A stretch of 64,000 bases of DNA, from positions 1 to 64,000 of the forward strand of contig JBCCAY010000008.1 of the NCBI GenBank assembly GCA_039814575.1, written 5' to 3'. The translations under genes and the position numbers were made by a program. Source of the stretch: MED-G105 sp039814575 (GTDB lineage: Bacteria; Pseudomonadota; Alphaproteobacteria; Caulobacterales; Parvularculaceae). Shown here piece by piece: positions 52,716-62,268 of the stretch. The stretch's first letter is position 1; the number at the start of each line of letters is the position of its first letter. The notes beneath the pieces are model-generated. The model did not search any database. It was not told the origin of the DNA and was given only the letters and a program-made list of their open reading frames with translations.

Positions 52716-54089
52716 CTAATATTTCGGGACGTATTTCTCGCGCAGCGTCACCAATTCCTCCGCGGCCGTCGGATGCAGCGCGCACGTTGCGTCGAAGTCG
52801 GCCTTGGTGACGCCAGCTTTGACGGCAATCGCCAGGCACTGCACCATTTCCGCCGCGCCTTCGCCGACAATGTGAACGCCGAGAACGCGGTCGGTCTCCG
52901 CATGGACGACAAGCTTCATCAGGGTGCGTTGTTCATCGCCAGTGAGCATATGCTTCATTTGGCGAAAATCGGTGCGGTAGATGTCGATCTTGCCGAATTC
53001 CTTGCGCGCCTCGTGCTCGGCGTAGCCCACGGACCCGACAGGCGGATTGGAGAACACCGCCTTCGGGATATAAGCGTAATCCATATTCTGCGGCTTATTA
53101 TTGTAGACGGTTTCCGCGAACGCCTGCCCCTCGCGGATGGCCACTGGCGTTAAATTAACCCGGTCAGTGACGTCGCCGACGGCGTATATACTGTCAACGG
53201 AGGTTTTCGACCATTTATCGACTTTGACCGCCCCGTTCGGCGCCAAATCGACGCCGGCGTTCTCAAGTCCGAGGTCGCCCGTAGCCGGTTTGCGCCCCAC
53301 CGCCCAAAACACGAGATCCGTGTCGATCGAACCGCCATTCGTCAGGTGAACGCGCTTCGCGTCGCCGCCGAGCTCTTCAATTTTCGAAAAGACGGACCCA
53401 GTAATAACGCGGATGCCCTGGCGCTTCAGCTCCGCATGGACGTGTACAGAGATATCGCGATCGAAATACCGCAAAATGTCTTCACCTCGATAAACGAGAC
53501 AGACATCAGCGCCGAGGCCCTTAAAGATGCAAGCGAACTCCACCGCGATATAACCGCCGCCGGCGATGACGACATGCTTCGGGAATTTATCGAGGTGAAA
53601 CGCCTCGTTCGAGGAAACGCCGAGCGCGTGCCCTTCGACAGTTTCATCGACCCAAGGTGCACCGCCCGTCGCAATTAAAATGCGCTCAGCGGTGACGTCT
53701 CGGTCTTCATCGATCAAATGCACCGTATGCGGGTCTTTCACGACCGCGCGGGTTTCGAAAATATCCGCCCCAGAATTTTTCAAGTTCCGAATGTAGATGC
53801 CGTTCAAGCGATCGATTTCATTGTCTTTGTTTCGAAGAAGCGCGTTCCAATTAAAAGCGCGATTGTCGCTCGACCAGCCATAGCCTTCAGCTTCGTGGAA
53901 CATACGGCCGAACTCGCTGGCGTAGACGAAGAATTTCTTCGGAACACAGCCGCGAATGACGCACGTGCCGCCAACCCGGTATTCTTCCGCGACGCCGACC
54001 CTTGCGCCATAGCTCGCCGCAAGGCGCGAGGCGCGAACGCCGCCGGAGCCCGCGCCGATGGTGAAAAGGTCATAATCATACTGGGCCAT
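52716..54089 (-). CDS. gor: Glutathione-disulfide reductase
   Basis: A 457-residue flavoprotein disulphide reductase. FAD loop TIGAGSGGVRASRLAA, redox disulphide GGTCVIRGCVPKK, NADPH loop IAGGGYIAVEFACIFKGLG with arginine-containing VYRGEDILRYFD, and the C-terminal His-Glu pair region CALHPTAAEELVTLR. These distinguish glutathione reductase from trypanothione or mycothione forms, though substrate is inferred. It converges with dapD with a 28-base gap. Confidence 0.93.
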   Translation of the reverse strand: MAQYDYDLFTIGAGSGGVRASRLAASYGARVGVAEEYRVGGTCVIRGCVPKKFFVYASEFGRMFHEAEGYGWSSDNRAFNWNALLRNKDNEIDRLNGIYIRNLKNSGADIFETRAVVKDPHTVHLIDEDRDVTAERILIATGGAPWVDETVEGHALGVSSNEAFHLDKFPKHVVIAGGGYIAVEFACIFKGLGADVCLVYRGEDILRYFDRDISVHVHAELKRQGIRVITGSVFSKIEELGGDAKRVHLTNGGSIDTDLVFWAVGRKPATGDLGLENAGVDLAPNGAVKVDKWSKTSVDSIYAVGDVTDRVNLTPVAIREGQAFAETVYNNKPQNMDYAYIPKAVFSNPPVGSVGYAEHEARKEFGKIDIYRTDFRQMKHMLTGDEQRTLMKLVVHAETDRVLGVHIVGEGAAEMVQCLAIAVKAGVTKADFDATCALHPTAAEELVTLREKYVPKY

Positions 54090-54133
54090 GGGGCGTATCC
54101 TGACGAATTGCGCTGATGGACTTTCAACGATGC

Positions 54134-54646
54134 TTATACGGGCAAGAAACCAATGCCGTTTTCGAACCTGGAATCATTGAACTCCATCACTTCGCGCGTG
54201 AAGGTTTCCAAAAATTCCTGATGAATCGCATCAAACACCGGCTCAAGCTTACCAGTAAAATCAAGCGGCACACGCACTTTTGGGCGCGCCGAAACAAATA
54301 TCGTGAATTCATTGCCGATCATTTCCGCGGCGATGATCGTCCGCAGCCATAACGCGCCGGCGTCCTCGGCGTTTCCGACAATCAGCGATACGCCGAAGCG
54401 CACCGGCTCCAGCACGATGACGTCGCGATGGGCGTAGCTGAAGGCTTCATCGCCATAATCTTTGCGTGGATCGAAAGCGCCTTCGGCCGGCACCGCGGAA
54501 ACGCAGCGCGCCTCGCACCCGAGATACGCCGGCAAGCCGTCAACAATGGCGCCGCCTAATGCGCGACATCGAACGAGGTTCTGGAAAGCCGCCTCGCCAT
54601 AGGCGTGAATGGCGGTTTTGAGTTCGTCAAATTTCGTTTCCGTCAT
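54134..54646 (-). CDS. Conserved hypothetical protein between gor and rpiA
   Basis: A 170-residue cytosolic protein without signal or membrane segments. N-terminal helix (FDELKTAIHAYGEAAFQNLV) includes RCRALGGAIVDGLPAYLGCE, then FDPRKDYGDEAFSYAHRDVI, FGVSLIVGNAEDAGALWLRT and a terminal helix EFLETFTREVMEFND. The alternating strand/helix layout suggests an alpha/beta fold. I do not recognise the family. It sits between rpiA and gor on the same strand, which are 44 to 50 bases away, so shared transcription is likely; both neighbours serve pentose phosphate or redox metabolism. Confidence 0.7.
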   Translation of the reverse strand: MTETKFDELKTAIHAYGEAAFQNLVRCRALGGAIVDGLPAYLGCEARCVSAVPAEGAFDPRKDYGDEAFSYAHRDVIVLEPVRFGVSLIVGNAEDAGALWLRTIIAAEMIGNEFTIFVSARPKVRVPLDFTGKLEPVFDAIHQEFLETFTREVMEFNDSRFENGIGFLPV

Positions 54647-54696
54647 CGTTGCTGATCTCTTTGTCTCGTGAAAATCCGATACTTAAAACGGGCGTT

Positions 54697-55389
54697 TTAG
54701 GCGGCGTTGATTGTCTCAACGCCGTCGGGTCCAGCGATAATCGCACTATCGGTCATGCCAAGGAAGAGACCGGTTTCAACAAGGCCGGGGATGCCCCGCA
54801 AAGCCGCGTCAAGGCTCGCAGCGTCGCCAATGCGGCGCAAATCGCAGTCAAGCAAGTATCCGCCGCCATCGCTCAATTGCGGCCCGTCGCCGTCCTCGCG
54901 CGGTCTTAATTGCAAAGGCGCGTTGCCATGGCCGGCGTCAGCGAGAACCCCGCGAACAGCCGTAATCGTCAGTCCAAAGAGGGCCGGCTCGATCTCTAAG
55001 GGCAGTTTAAATGCGCCCAGCTGCGCAACTTTTTTCGAGCTGTCGGCGATCACGACGAACCGGGCCGCGGCGCGGGCGACAATTTTCTCGCGTAATAGTG
55101 CGCCGCCGCCGCCTTTGATGAGGTTCAACGATCCGTCGATTTCATCAGCGCCGTCGACGGCAAGGTCGATGCGGGTGGCTTCATCGGGATCAATCATTCT
55201 AACCCCGGCAGCTTCGGCGAGCGCGCGCGTCGCCTCCGACGTGGCGACGCCGGTCACGTCAGGAAGACCTTTAGCGCCAAGCCCCTGTATGAAATGCACG
55301 GCCGTCGTGCCCGTGCCGATGCCGAGCGTCATGCCGGCTTCCACCAGTTCAAGGGCGGCGTCGGCAGCCGCTTTCTTATACGCGTCCAT
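54697..55389 (-). CDS. rpiA: Ribose-5-phosphate isomerase A
   Basis: A 230-residue RpiA that interconverts ribose 5-phosphate and ribulose 5-phosphate. Conserved GIGTGTTAVHFI (phosphate loop), IDLAVDGADEID (catalytic aspartates) and IKGGGGALLREKIV are complete. The ATG at 55389 is preferred over the longer frame to 55458, which would run into glmU. It starts 17 bases after glmU on the same strand. Confidence 0.95.
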   Translation of the reverse strand: MDAYKKAAADAALELVEAGMTLGIGTGTTAVHFIQGLGAKGLPDVTGVATSEATRALAEAAGVRMIDPDEATRIDLAVDGADEIDGSLNLIKGGGGALLREKIVARAAARFVVIADSSKKVAQLGAFKLPLEIEPALFGLTITAVRGVLADAGHGNAPLQLRPREDGDGPQLSDGGGYLLDCDLRRIGDAASLDAALRGIPGLVETGLFLGMTDSAIIAGPDGVETINAA

Positions 55390-55406
55390 GCGTTTCGCCT
55401 CGCCGT

Positions 55407-56762
55407 CTAATTCTTGTTTTTCCCACCGGTATTTCCACGTCGCAAGCGCGCCGCCCAACCGGGAATATCGCTCTGCCGTCCGCGCGCCACAGCAAGGGCG
55501 TCGGCGGCGACATTCTTTGTAATGACGGACCCCGAGCCAACATAAGCGCCGGCGCCGATGGTCAAGGGCGCTACAAGGGCGGTGTTCGAGCCGATGAAAG
55601 CCCCCTCACCGATTTCCGTTAGGTGCTTGTTATAGCCGTCATAATTACACGTGATCGTCCCCGCGCCAATGTTCGCGTCAGCGCCGACCGTCGCATCGCC
55701 AATATAACTTAAATGCGATACCTTAGCGCCGGGTCCAAGCGCGGCTTTTTTGATTTCGACGAAATTGCCGACCTTGACGTCCGCGCTGAGATCGGCGCCC
55801 GGACGGAGCCGCGCAAAGGGCCCGATCTGCGCACCAGCGCCGATGGACGCCCCTTCAATATGGCTGAACGCTTTAATGCGCACGCCGGCTTCAACGCGAA
55901 CGCCAGGACCGAAATAGACATTCGGTTCAATGACGACGTCAGCGGCGATGTCCGTGTCATAAGAAAAATAAACCGTTTCCGGATCAATCAGCGTGACGCC
56001 GTCGGCCATGGCCGCGGCGCGGCGACGGCTTTGATAGACAGCTTCAGCGGCGGCGAGTTCGTCGCGGGCGTTGACGCCCATCACTTCATCGGGCGCGGCT
56101 TCCACGACCGCCGCGCGTAAGCCCTCGGCGCGTGCGATCGCCACGAGGTCGGTGAGATAGTATTCGTTCTTGGCGTTCTCCGGCGAGAGTTGCGGCAAGC
56201 CGCAGCGTAAGAAGCCCGCCTCGAACGCCATCACGCCGGAATTCACCAAGCTGATCGCCAACTCGTCGGGCGTCGCGTCTTTGGCTTCAACAATCGCTTC
56301 AAGCGCACCGTCGGGCGCGCATTTCAAGCGACCATAAGCGCCAGGATCAGCCGGTCGGAACCCTAAGACGGCGACGCCGGCGCCGGCCTCGATCTCTGCA
56401 GCCATCGCCGCCAAAGTTTTCGGTCGCACGAATGGCGTATCCGCATAGAGCACCAGAACAACGCCTTCAAAGCCGTCAAGAACAGGCTCGGCCTTCATAA
56501 CGGCGTCGCCGGTGCCGCGCGGCGGCGCTTGCACGCCAATGAAGACCTCCGGATCGATCGAACGCGCCGCGTCGCCCACGGACGGCGCATGATCGCCAAT
56601 GACGACAGCGCACCGCACCGGCGATAGCGCGTCAGCCGCCGCCATCACATGCGCCAACATGGACCGCCCGGCGATCGCGTGCAGTACTTTGGGGGTTTCT
56701 GACTTCATGCGCGTGCCGTGGCCGGCGGCGAGCACAATTGCAGCGAGCGGCTTCTTACCCAT
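55407..56762 (-). CDS. glmU: Bifunctional GlmU (UDP-GlcNAc pyrophosphorylase / GlcN-1-P acetyltransferase)
   Basis: A 451-residue two-domain enzyme supplying UDP-GlcNAc for peptidoglycan and LPS. Pyrophosphorylase domain: VLAAGHGTRMKSETPKVLH, LVLYADTPFVRP and LVNSGVMAFEA. Left-handed helix acetyltransferase domain: ARLRPGADLS, VKVGNFVEIKKA, GAGTITCNYDGYNKH and FIGSNTALVAPLTIG. Diverges from gph, a conserved alphaproteobacterial pairing. First gene of glmU-rpiA-hypothetical-gor strand. Confidence 0.96.
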   Translation of the reverse strand: MGKKPLAAIVLAAGHGTRMKSETPKVLHAIAGRSMLAHVMAAADALSPVRCAVVIGDHAPSVGDAARSIDPEVFIGVQAPPRGTGDAVMKAEPVLDGFEGVVLVLYADTPFVRPKTLAAMAAEIEAGAGVAVLGFRPADPGAYGRLKCAPDGALEAIVEAKDATPDELAISLVNSGVMAFEAGFLRCGLPQLSPENAKNEYYLTDLVAIARAEGLRAAVVEAAPDEVMGVNARDELAAAEAVYQSRRRAAAMADGVTLIDPETVYFSYDTDIAADVVIEPNVYFGPGVRVEAGVRIKAFSHIEGASIGAGAQIGPFARLRPGADLSADVKVGNFVEIKKAALGPGAKVSHLSYIGDATVGADANIGAGTITCNYDGYNKHLTEIGEGAFIGSNTALVAPLTIGAGAYVGSGSVITKNVAADALAVARGRQSDIPGWAARLRRGNTGGKNKN

Positions 56763-57124
56763 CGAATACCCTTTCGCGCTCCGTCATAACTGCCCTCGAC
56801 GACCGCGCAACCCGGCGGCGTTTAGTCCCGCCTGGTCAATCCGTATAGCCAACCGGTGTCGCCAACCAGTGTCACAAATCAGCATCGCCAACCTGCCCCA
56901 CCAGCCGGAATTTCCGGCTTATACCGCTCAGTAGATTACACCGCGCCACGTTTGCTTTAGTTATAGCGATGATAAGAGCTGCGCCCACGGCTGTTGCTTA
57001 TGACTGTTTAAGAGCGCGGCCGAGTCTTTTTTCTTGTGCGCCGGTCTTTTTCAGCGCGCCCTAGATGCGCTATCTCACCTCAGTCAAACGAGAACGGGAT
57101 AAACCAAGGAAACGCGAACAGTAA
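56763..57124. other. Divergent glmU/gph promoter region
   Basis: 362 bases without a gene. An imperfect repeated GTCGCCAACC-like motif occurs near 56848-56905. AT-rich segments near 56930-57000 may hold the divergent promoters. No terminator or RNA gene seen. Confidence 0.35.
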
Positions 57125-57850
57125 ATGGATGAACAGCGCGCAAACGAACCGGTTCTCACCGAAGGCGACTTAGAGGGCGTCGCCGTTTTATTCGACCTGG
57201 ACGGCACCTTGATCGACACCGCCGGAGATCTCGCCGCCGCGACAAACCACGTGCTCGCCGCCGCAGGGCGCCCGTCTTTATCAACAGAAATTATGCGAAA
57301 GTTCGTCGGCTTCGGAGCGCGCGCCATGATCAAAGCCGGCTTTGAAGCCACCGGCGCGCCCGCGGCGGAGGCCGACCTCGATACCTATGTCTCAGATTTT
57401 CTGGACTATTACCTTGCGCATATCGACGACTTCTCAAAACCGTTTCCCGGCGCGGTCGATGCGATCGGCGTCTTGCGCGCAGCAGGCGCCAAAATCGGTA
57501 TTTGCACAAACAAGCGAGAAGGGCCGACGCGCCAATTGATAGAAAAACTCGCACTAACGAACCTGTTCGACGCGATTGTCGGCGGCGACACCGCTGCGGC
57601 GCCGAAGCCAGACCCCGCGCCCGTTCATTTATGCTTGCGCGGAACAGGCGCTATGTCCGGCGTCTTTGTCGGTGACAGCGACACGGATATCCGCGCCGCG
57701 GCGGCGGCTAACATGCCGGTCATCGTTGTGGATTTCGGTTATGGTCCGATTGATCTCGCCGATCCCAGCAAACCGCTGCTCTCGTCGTACAACGGATTGC
57801 CCCGCGCAATAGCGCAAACACTATCGATCGCACCATCCGACACGTCTTGA
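57125..57850 (+). CDS. gph: Phosphoglycolate phosphatase
   Basis: A 241-residue HAD phosphatase with a helical cap. Motif I LFDLDGTLIDTAGDL (D in DLDGT), motif II ICTNK, motif III-IV KPDPAPVHL and VFVGDSDTDIRAA. The cap starts VGFGARAMIKAGFE. This pattern matches Gph, which salvages 2-phosphoglycolate from DNA repair, but other sugar phosphates are possible. Divergent from glmU. Confidence 0.88.
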   Translation: MDEQRANEPVLTEGDLEGVAVLFDLDGTLIDTAGDLAAATNHVLAAAGRPSLSTEIMRKFVGFGARAMIKAGFEATGAPAAEADLDTYVSDFLDYYLAHIDDFSKPFPGAVDAIGVLRAAGAKIGICTNKREGPTRQLIEKLALTNLFDAIVGGDTAAAPKPDPAPVHLCLRGTGAMSGVFVGDSDTDIRAAAAANMPVIVVDFGYGPIDLADPSKPLLSSYNGLPRAIAQTLSIAPSDTS

Positions 57851-58194
57851 TCTGACGCCGTAAGCCCGAACTTGCGGGCGCAAACAGCCTCTAAGGCGTT
57901 GCAGAAACCTGGCGCAGCTCAATGCCGACGCCGATACAAACGCCCGTAGTTGCGCCAAGGCTTAGCTAAGCAGCTTTACAATGTCGTGCCATGTCGCGTC
58001 AGTGTCGTGTCAGCGGCGTGTCAGGCGTCGCCCAAATCGTCGTATTCAAAGGCGTCATCGTCAAAGTAGCCGTGCCAAAGTAGCTGTGGTCAAAATCATA
58101 AGCCAGCCGAAAAAGGTCCGCCGACCTCGCCTAAGCGGCCGGTCAACGAACCTTTCGGGATCACAAAAATTGAGGCTAAAGAAGCGGCGAGACC
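57851..58194. other. Intergenic region with short GTGTC-rich repeats
   Basis: 344 bases. A run of imperfect short repeats (TGTCGTG, CGTCAGTGTCG, GTGTCAGCGGC, GTGTCAGGCG) lies at about 57979-58026. No hairpin typical of a terminator and no tRNA. No coding frame convincing. Confidence 0.35.
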
Positions 58195-58392
58195 TCAAGC
58201 CTCGACGCTGACAGAACGTCGGGGCATGCCATTCACCATATCGCTTCGCACATCAGTCCGCGCCGAACGCATAGTCGATACAAAACCCTCGGCATGCTTC
58301 TCAATGCTGACGTCAAAGCCGCGTTTACGCCAGAAATCTTCGATTTTTTTGGCGAGGCGATCCGCGCCGGTTTCATCGCAATGGTCCATCAT
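58195..58392 (-). CDS. Small hypothetical protein divergent from XRE/S24-like regulator
   Basis: A 65-residue protein: an N-terminal helix (RLAKKIEDFWRKRGFDVSI) and a C-terminal strand-turn (FVSTMRSARTDVRSDMVNGM). Real gene status is supported by GGAG seven bases before the ATG at 58392 and by a stable hydrophobic pattern. I do not recognise the family. Its start is divergent from the 58632 regulator, with an AT-rich 239-base gap, so it is probably regulated by it. Confidence 0.62.
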   Translation of the reverse strand: MMDHCDETGADRLAKKIEDFWRKRGFDVSIEKHAEGFVSTMRSARTDVRSDMVNGMPRRSVSVEA

Positions 58393-58631
58393 CGATCACT
58401 CCAATGATTTTTGGGGTCCACACCCAATAAGTCGATCTTATAAGCACTCCTCAGTTTTGCAAGGGGCCTCGAACAACTCTCGGCATATTTACCATGAATT
58501 CTTCAATTCATGCGTCTCACGGCCAGCGGCGCGCCTATAGGTAAAGTAATAAAAAGCAGTTCGGACTGTATGTCGCACTCGACTTATAAGGGATTAGGTC
58601 GATAGGTTTCGCCTATATTTTGGAGGGCGGC

Positions 58632-59309
58632 ATGACGTTACGCGATACCTTTCCAACGGCGCCGGACAGCGTCGGAGAATCATCCATTGGCGAGCGCATT
58701 CGCACCGCACGCAAGGATTTAGGCCTCAATCAGGCCGGACTCGCGCGTCGGGTCGGCGTAAGTCAGCCCTCGGTGGCGAATTGGGAATCCGGCATGCATG
58801 ACCCGCGGCGGCTCATGATCACAAAAATCGCCGCCGTTCTTGGTGTCTCGCCAGACTGGCTGGCCGGCGGCGCGCGGTCTCATTTGGAAGAAGACAAACA
58901 CCCCGCGGCAGCTTACCTGCGCCGAAATCTGATCCATACCCCAATCATTAGCCTCGCCAATGCGGGGGTCTTCCTCACTAATCCAAACGCCGACCCGCAC
59001 ACGGTCGCGGAGGATTACATTCCAATCACGACCCGCGCGGAGAAGGTTTTCGCGTTCTTCTCAAACGATCCTGCAATCGCCGCTGCTTTCCCAACGAATA
59101 CGCTGATCGTCATCGATTATGCTGATCGTCGCCCGGCCGACGGCGTTTATTGTCTTTACGCCACGCAAACCTTGCCGGTTTTGCGATGTTGGCGAGAAAA
59201 ACCGGCGCGTCTGGAGCCCGCCCCAACAAGCGCCGGTTATAGGTCTATCACCGAGCCGGACCCTGATCGGCTGATCGGACGCGCCCGCGTGTCCATTCGT
59301 TTTCATTGA
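58632..59309 (+). CDS. XRE regulator with degenerate S24-like domain
   Basis: A 225-residue protein. HTH_3 at about 19-78 (IGERIRTARKDLGLNQAGLA, NWESGMHDP), then a LexA/CI-type S24-like C-terminus (about 125-222: EKVFAFFSNDPAIAAAFPTN, then IVIDYADRRPADGVY). The usual GDSMxP serine motif reads FSNDPA, and the lysine expected about 40 residues later appears as R185 (VLRCW), so self-cleavage is doubtful. GGAGGGC just before the ATG at 58632 fixes the start; the longer frame begins with TTG at 58620. Likely a non-cleaved repressor of the divergent small gene. Confidence 0.82.
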   Translation: MTLRDTFPTAPDSVGESSIGERIRTARKDLGLNQAGLARRVGVSQPSVANWESGMHDPRRLMITKIAAVLGVSPDWLAGGARSHLEEDKHPAAAYLRRNLIHTPIISLANAGVFLTNPNADPHTVAEDYIPITTRAEKVFAFFSNDPAIAAAFPTNTLIVIDYADRRPADGVYCLYATQTLPVLRCWREKPARLEPAPTSAGYRSITEPDPDRLIGRARVSIRFH

Positions 59310-59340
59310 AAACCCGGTAAAACCGCCGCCGGTCGCTCAC

Positions 59341-62268
59341 CTATGCGGCGAAACGAGCATATTGGGCGCGCACGCTCGGCAATCGTTTATGGGCGATCGC
59401 GAATGCGGCCTTTAAAGGGGCCAACAAAGGCGAAACGTCACCGGAACCGGATCGCGCGGCGTTCTCAAGCGCCGCACACGCGTCCGCCAGAGGCCGCGCG
59501 CCAATATTCAAACTCATTGACTTCAACGCATGGGCCGCGCTCGCAATCTCGGAGCGATCCCCGCTCTGCACCGCGCGCGCTATGCGCAAAATCGCCGGCT
59601 TGGAATGCTCTTCGAATAAATTGATCGCGCGGTCGACAAGATCGCCAGAACCTGCATCCATATCGCCAAGCTGTTTGAGAACGCCGATGTCAAACGCCGT
59701 TGATATATCGGCGTCATGCGGGTTTAGGGCGGACTTCGACGCCGCGTCGCCGCCAGCGCCGGACTGGTCCGACACAGCGCCCGGCAACGTTCCACGCGAC
59801 GCGCCAGTCGATGCGCCTGTCGACGTCCCTGTCGACGTTTCTGGCGACGTTTCTGGCGAGACCTCAGACGACGTCCGCGCCGGCGCGTTCAATCGATCGT
59901 CCGCCGCCCCGGCCGGCTGGATCAACCGCACGCCCGTCGACGTCAAGTAGACACCAAGCGCATCCGCGAGAATTGAAATCGTGAAAGGCTTCGTCAGATA
60001 ATTGTTCATCCCAGCGCCGCGCCATTCGGAATCATCGACGGCCACATGGGCGGTGAGCGCCAAGACCGGCGTTTGCGGCAATTTCTTCTCGATTTCCCAG
60101 CGACGGATTTCACGCGTCGCGGCGAAACCGTCCATCACGGGCATCGAACAATCCATCAAAACAAGGTCAAAGCCGCCGCCCCGCACCGCGCGCACGGCCT
60201 CCGCGCCGTCTTTAACGACGACGGGATCAATGCCGAGACGCGTCAACGCTTCCCGGACGACCTCTCGATTAACAGCGCTATCGTCGGCGGCGAGAACGCG
60301 CGCACCTTCAAAAACAGGAAGATCAGTTCGCTGACCTGATTGACCACGCACAGCTTCACGCCCGCGCAATCGGTGCTCGAACACGCGGCTAATCTGTGCA
60401 CAGATATCTTCTCGCGAGAATGGCTGCAACAATAGATCGTCAGCACGCCCCTCTTCCAACAACCGGTCAGGCGCCGCATCCCCAAGCTCGCTGACGCAGA
60501 TACGCGCCGGCGTCCAGCCGTCAGGTTTGGCGCTGAGAGCCGCATCAATGTCGCGCATAACGCCAGGTTCAGCGAAGACAAGATGGGCTTGCGCGGCGGC
60601 GTCGAGCACGGACTTTTCGTCTGTTGGGTCAAGAATGCGCGTCGTGACGCCGGCTTCTTCCAAATACCGGCCGATCATCGCAGCGCTCGCGCGCGCCGTC
60701 AGCGCAATAAGAGCGGATTTTTCGCGCGGCGTCTCCAAAGGCGTCGGCGGCGGTTCCATAACCCGCGTCGGGATTGTCACGTAAAACCGTGATCCCTTGC
60801 CTTCACGCGACGCGACGCCAATCGAACCGCCCATACGCTGCACGATCCGCCGACAAATCGCCAGCCCCAGCCCTGTGCCGCCGAAGCGGCGCGTCGTCGT
60901 CTGATCAACTTGGGAGAAGGATTCAAATATCGCTTGTTGTTTCTCAAGTGGAATGCCGACACCCGTATCAGACACCGAGAATTCGATGACACAAGATTCG
61001 CGATCCGACGGCAGGCGTTTAGCGGTGACAATCACGCTGCCGTCCGTTGTGAACTTCAAAGCGTTGCTAACGAGATTTGATAGGATCTGATTAAGTCGAA
61101 CAGGGTCCGCCTCAATCGCGAGCGGCACGCCCGGCCCAACATACGACGTCAGCTCAACGCCGGCCGTGCTTGCCCGTTCCCAAAATAACCCAATAACGTC
61201 ATTGATAACCTCGCTCGGATTAACCGCGATCCGCTCTACTTCGAGATGACCGGCTTCGATTTTTGAGAAGTCGAGAATATCATTGATAATGGCCAACAAG
61301 CTTTGACCTGACTTAACGATGACGTCAGCGTAACGCTTTTGCCGCGGCGCCAATTGCGCATTGTTTAAGAGCTCGGCCATCACAAGCATACCGTTCATCG
61401 GCGTCCGGATTTCGTGACTCATCGTCGCTAGGAATTCGGACTTCGCTTGGCTTGCGTCTTCCGCCGCCTCTTTCGCCAGTTTTAACTCGTTGGTTCTCTT
61501 ACGGACGATTTTTTGAAGGTTCTGCTGATGCGCCAGAAGCTTCGCGTCTCGCTCCTGGATTTCGTTGAGCATTTGGTTGAAGGCGTCGACAAGCTGCCCG
61601 GTCTCGTCCTCCGACGAACGGTCCGCACGCATGCCGAAATCGCCGGTGCGACGCACCGAATCCATAACGCGCACCAAATTGGAGATCGGCTGCGTCACGG
61701 CGCGTTGCATACGCAGCCCAATCAGCAACCCGAGCGCCGTCGCGAAAACCGCCGCAAAGAGCGCGTCCCAAATCAACTCCATCACACGCTCAACGAGCGA
61801 CGAAGCATCCGCGTAAACGCGAAGCTCACCAACAACTCGATCGCCTTTGACGATTGTCGCAACGGCGGCGGCATGCCGATCCGCGAGCATGGGCAGCGCA
61901 AATTGTGATTGGATTTTCTGCTCGCGACCTATTTCCTCTTTGCTTGGACGTTCCAACTCAGCAAGGAGTCCACCCTCGGCGTCCAAAACTTGAACACGGG
62001 TGATCGTCGGAAGGCGTATAATGTCTTGCAACGCATCAGATGTGCGGACCGCGTCGTCGGCGCTCACCGGATCCGCAAGCGCCGAGGCGAACAACGCGGC
62101 TGTCGTATCAAGCCGCGCAGCCTGATCGACCTCGTGGCGGCGGAACTCACGCCAAACCGAGGAGCCTGTCGTTACAGACACTGCGCCAAGGATCGCCACA
62201 ATGACGAGAATCGTCAATCGACCCCTTAAGGATTGCGTTTGTTTCGCCACGCCGCCCTGGCTCACCAT
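59341..62268 (-). CDS. Membrane hybrid histidine kinase with pseudo-receiver, receiver and HPt
   Basis: A 975-residue sensor. TM helices about 18-38 and 168-190 flank a periplasmic sensor. HAMP (about 190-245), HisKA with ATMSHEIRTPMNGM (H285) and HATPase_c (NLVSNALKFTTDG, GGTGLGLAICR) follow. Then a receiver-like segment lacking the acidic pocket (about 520-630), and a complete receiver (LVLMDCSMPVMDG). An Ser/Thr-rich linker coded by 12-base repeats precedes an HPt domain (AAHALKSMSLNIGA, phosphoacceptor H). BarA-type architecture with all phosphorelay modules in one chain. It diverges from a receiver-kinase gene 242 bases away. Confidence 0.9.
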   Translation of the reverse strand: MVSQGGVAKQTQSLRGRLTILVIVAILGAVSVTTGSSVWREFRRHEVDQAARLDTTAALFASALADPVSADDAVRTSDALQDIIRLPTITRVQVLDAEGGLLAELERPSKEEIGREQKIQSQFALPMLADRHAAAVATIVKGDRVVGELRVYADASSLVERVMELIWDALFAAVFATALGLLIGLRMQRAVTQPISNLVRVMDSVRRTGDFGMRADRSSEDETGQLVDAFNQMLNEIQERDAKLLAHQQNLQKIVRKRTNELKLAKEAAEDASQAKSEFLATMSHEIRTPMNGMLVMAELLNNAQLAPRQKRYADVIVKSGQSLLAIINDILDFSKIEAGHLEVERIAVNPSEVINDVIGLFWERASTAGVELTSYVGPGVPLAIEADPVRLNQILSNLVSNALKFTTDGSVIVTAKRLPSDRESCVIEFSVSDTGVGIPLEKQQAIFESFSQVDQTTTRRFGGTGLGLAICRRIVQRMGGSIGVASREGKGSRFYVTIPTRVMEPPPTPLETPREKSALIALTARASAAMIGRYLEEAGVTTRILDPTDEKSVLDAAAQAHLVFAEPGVMRDIDAALSAKPDGWTPARICVSELGDAAPDRLLEEGRADDLLLQPFSREDICAQISRVFEHRLRGREAVRGQSGQRTDLPVFEGARVLAADDSAVNREVVREALTRLGIDPVVVKDGAEAVRAVRGGGFDLVLMDCSMPVMDGFAATREIRRWEIEKKLPQTPVLALTAHVAVDDSEWRGAGMNNYLTKPFTISILADALGVYLTSTGVRLIQPAGAADDRLNAPARTSSEVSPETSPETSTGTSTGASTGASRGTLPGAVSDQSGAGGDAASKSALNPHDADISTAFDIGVLKQLGDMDAGSGDLVDRAINLFEEHSKPAILRIARAVQSGDRSEIASAAHALKSMSLNIGARPLADACAALENAARSGSGDVSPLLAPLKAAFAIAHKRLPSVRAQYARFAA
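59798..59869 (-). repeat. 12-bp tandem repeat in hybrid-kinase linker
   Basis: About six adjacent 12-base units of the form GACG(C/T)(T/C)(C/T)CTG(G/T)C, for example GACGTTTCTGGC twice in a row at 59834-59857. On the coding strand they give a four-residue Ser/Glu/Thr/Gly-rich period in the linker between receiver and HPt. Confidence 0.6.

Noticed and set aside
57979..58026. GTGTC-rich short repeats as a CRISPR-like array
   Set aside because: Units are too short, irregular and lack spacers.
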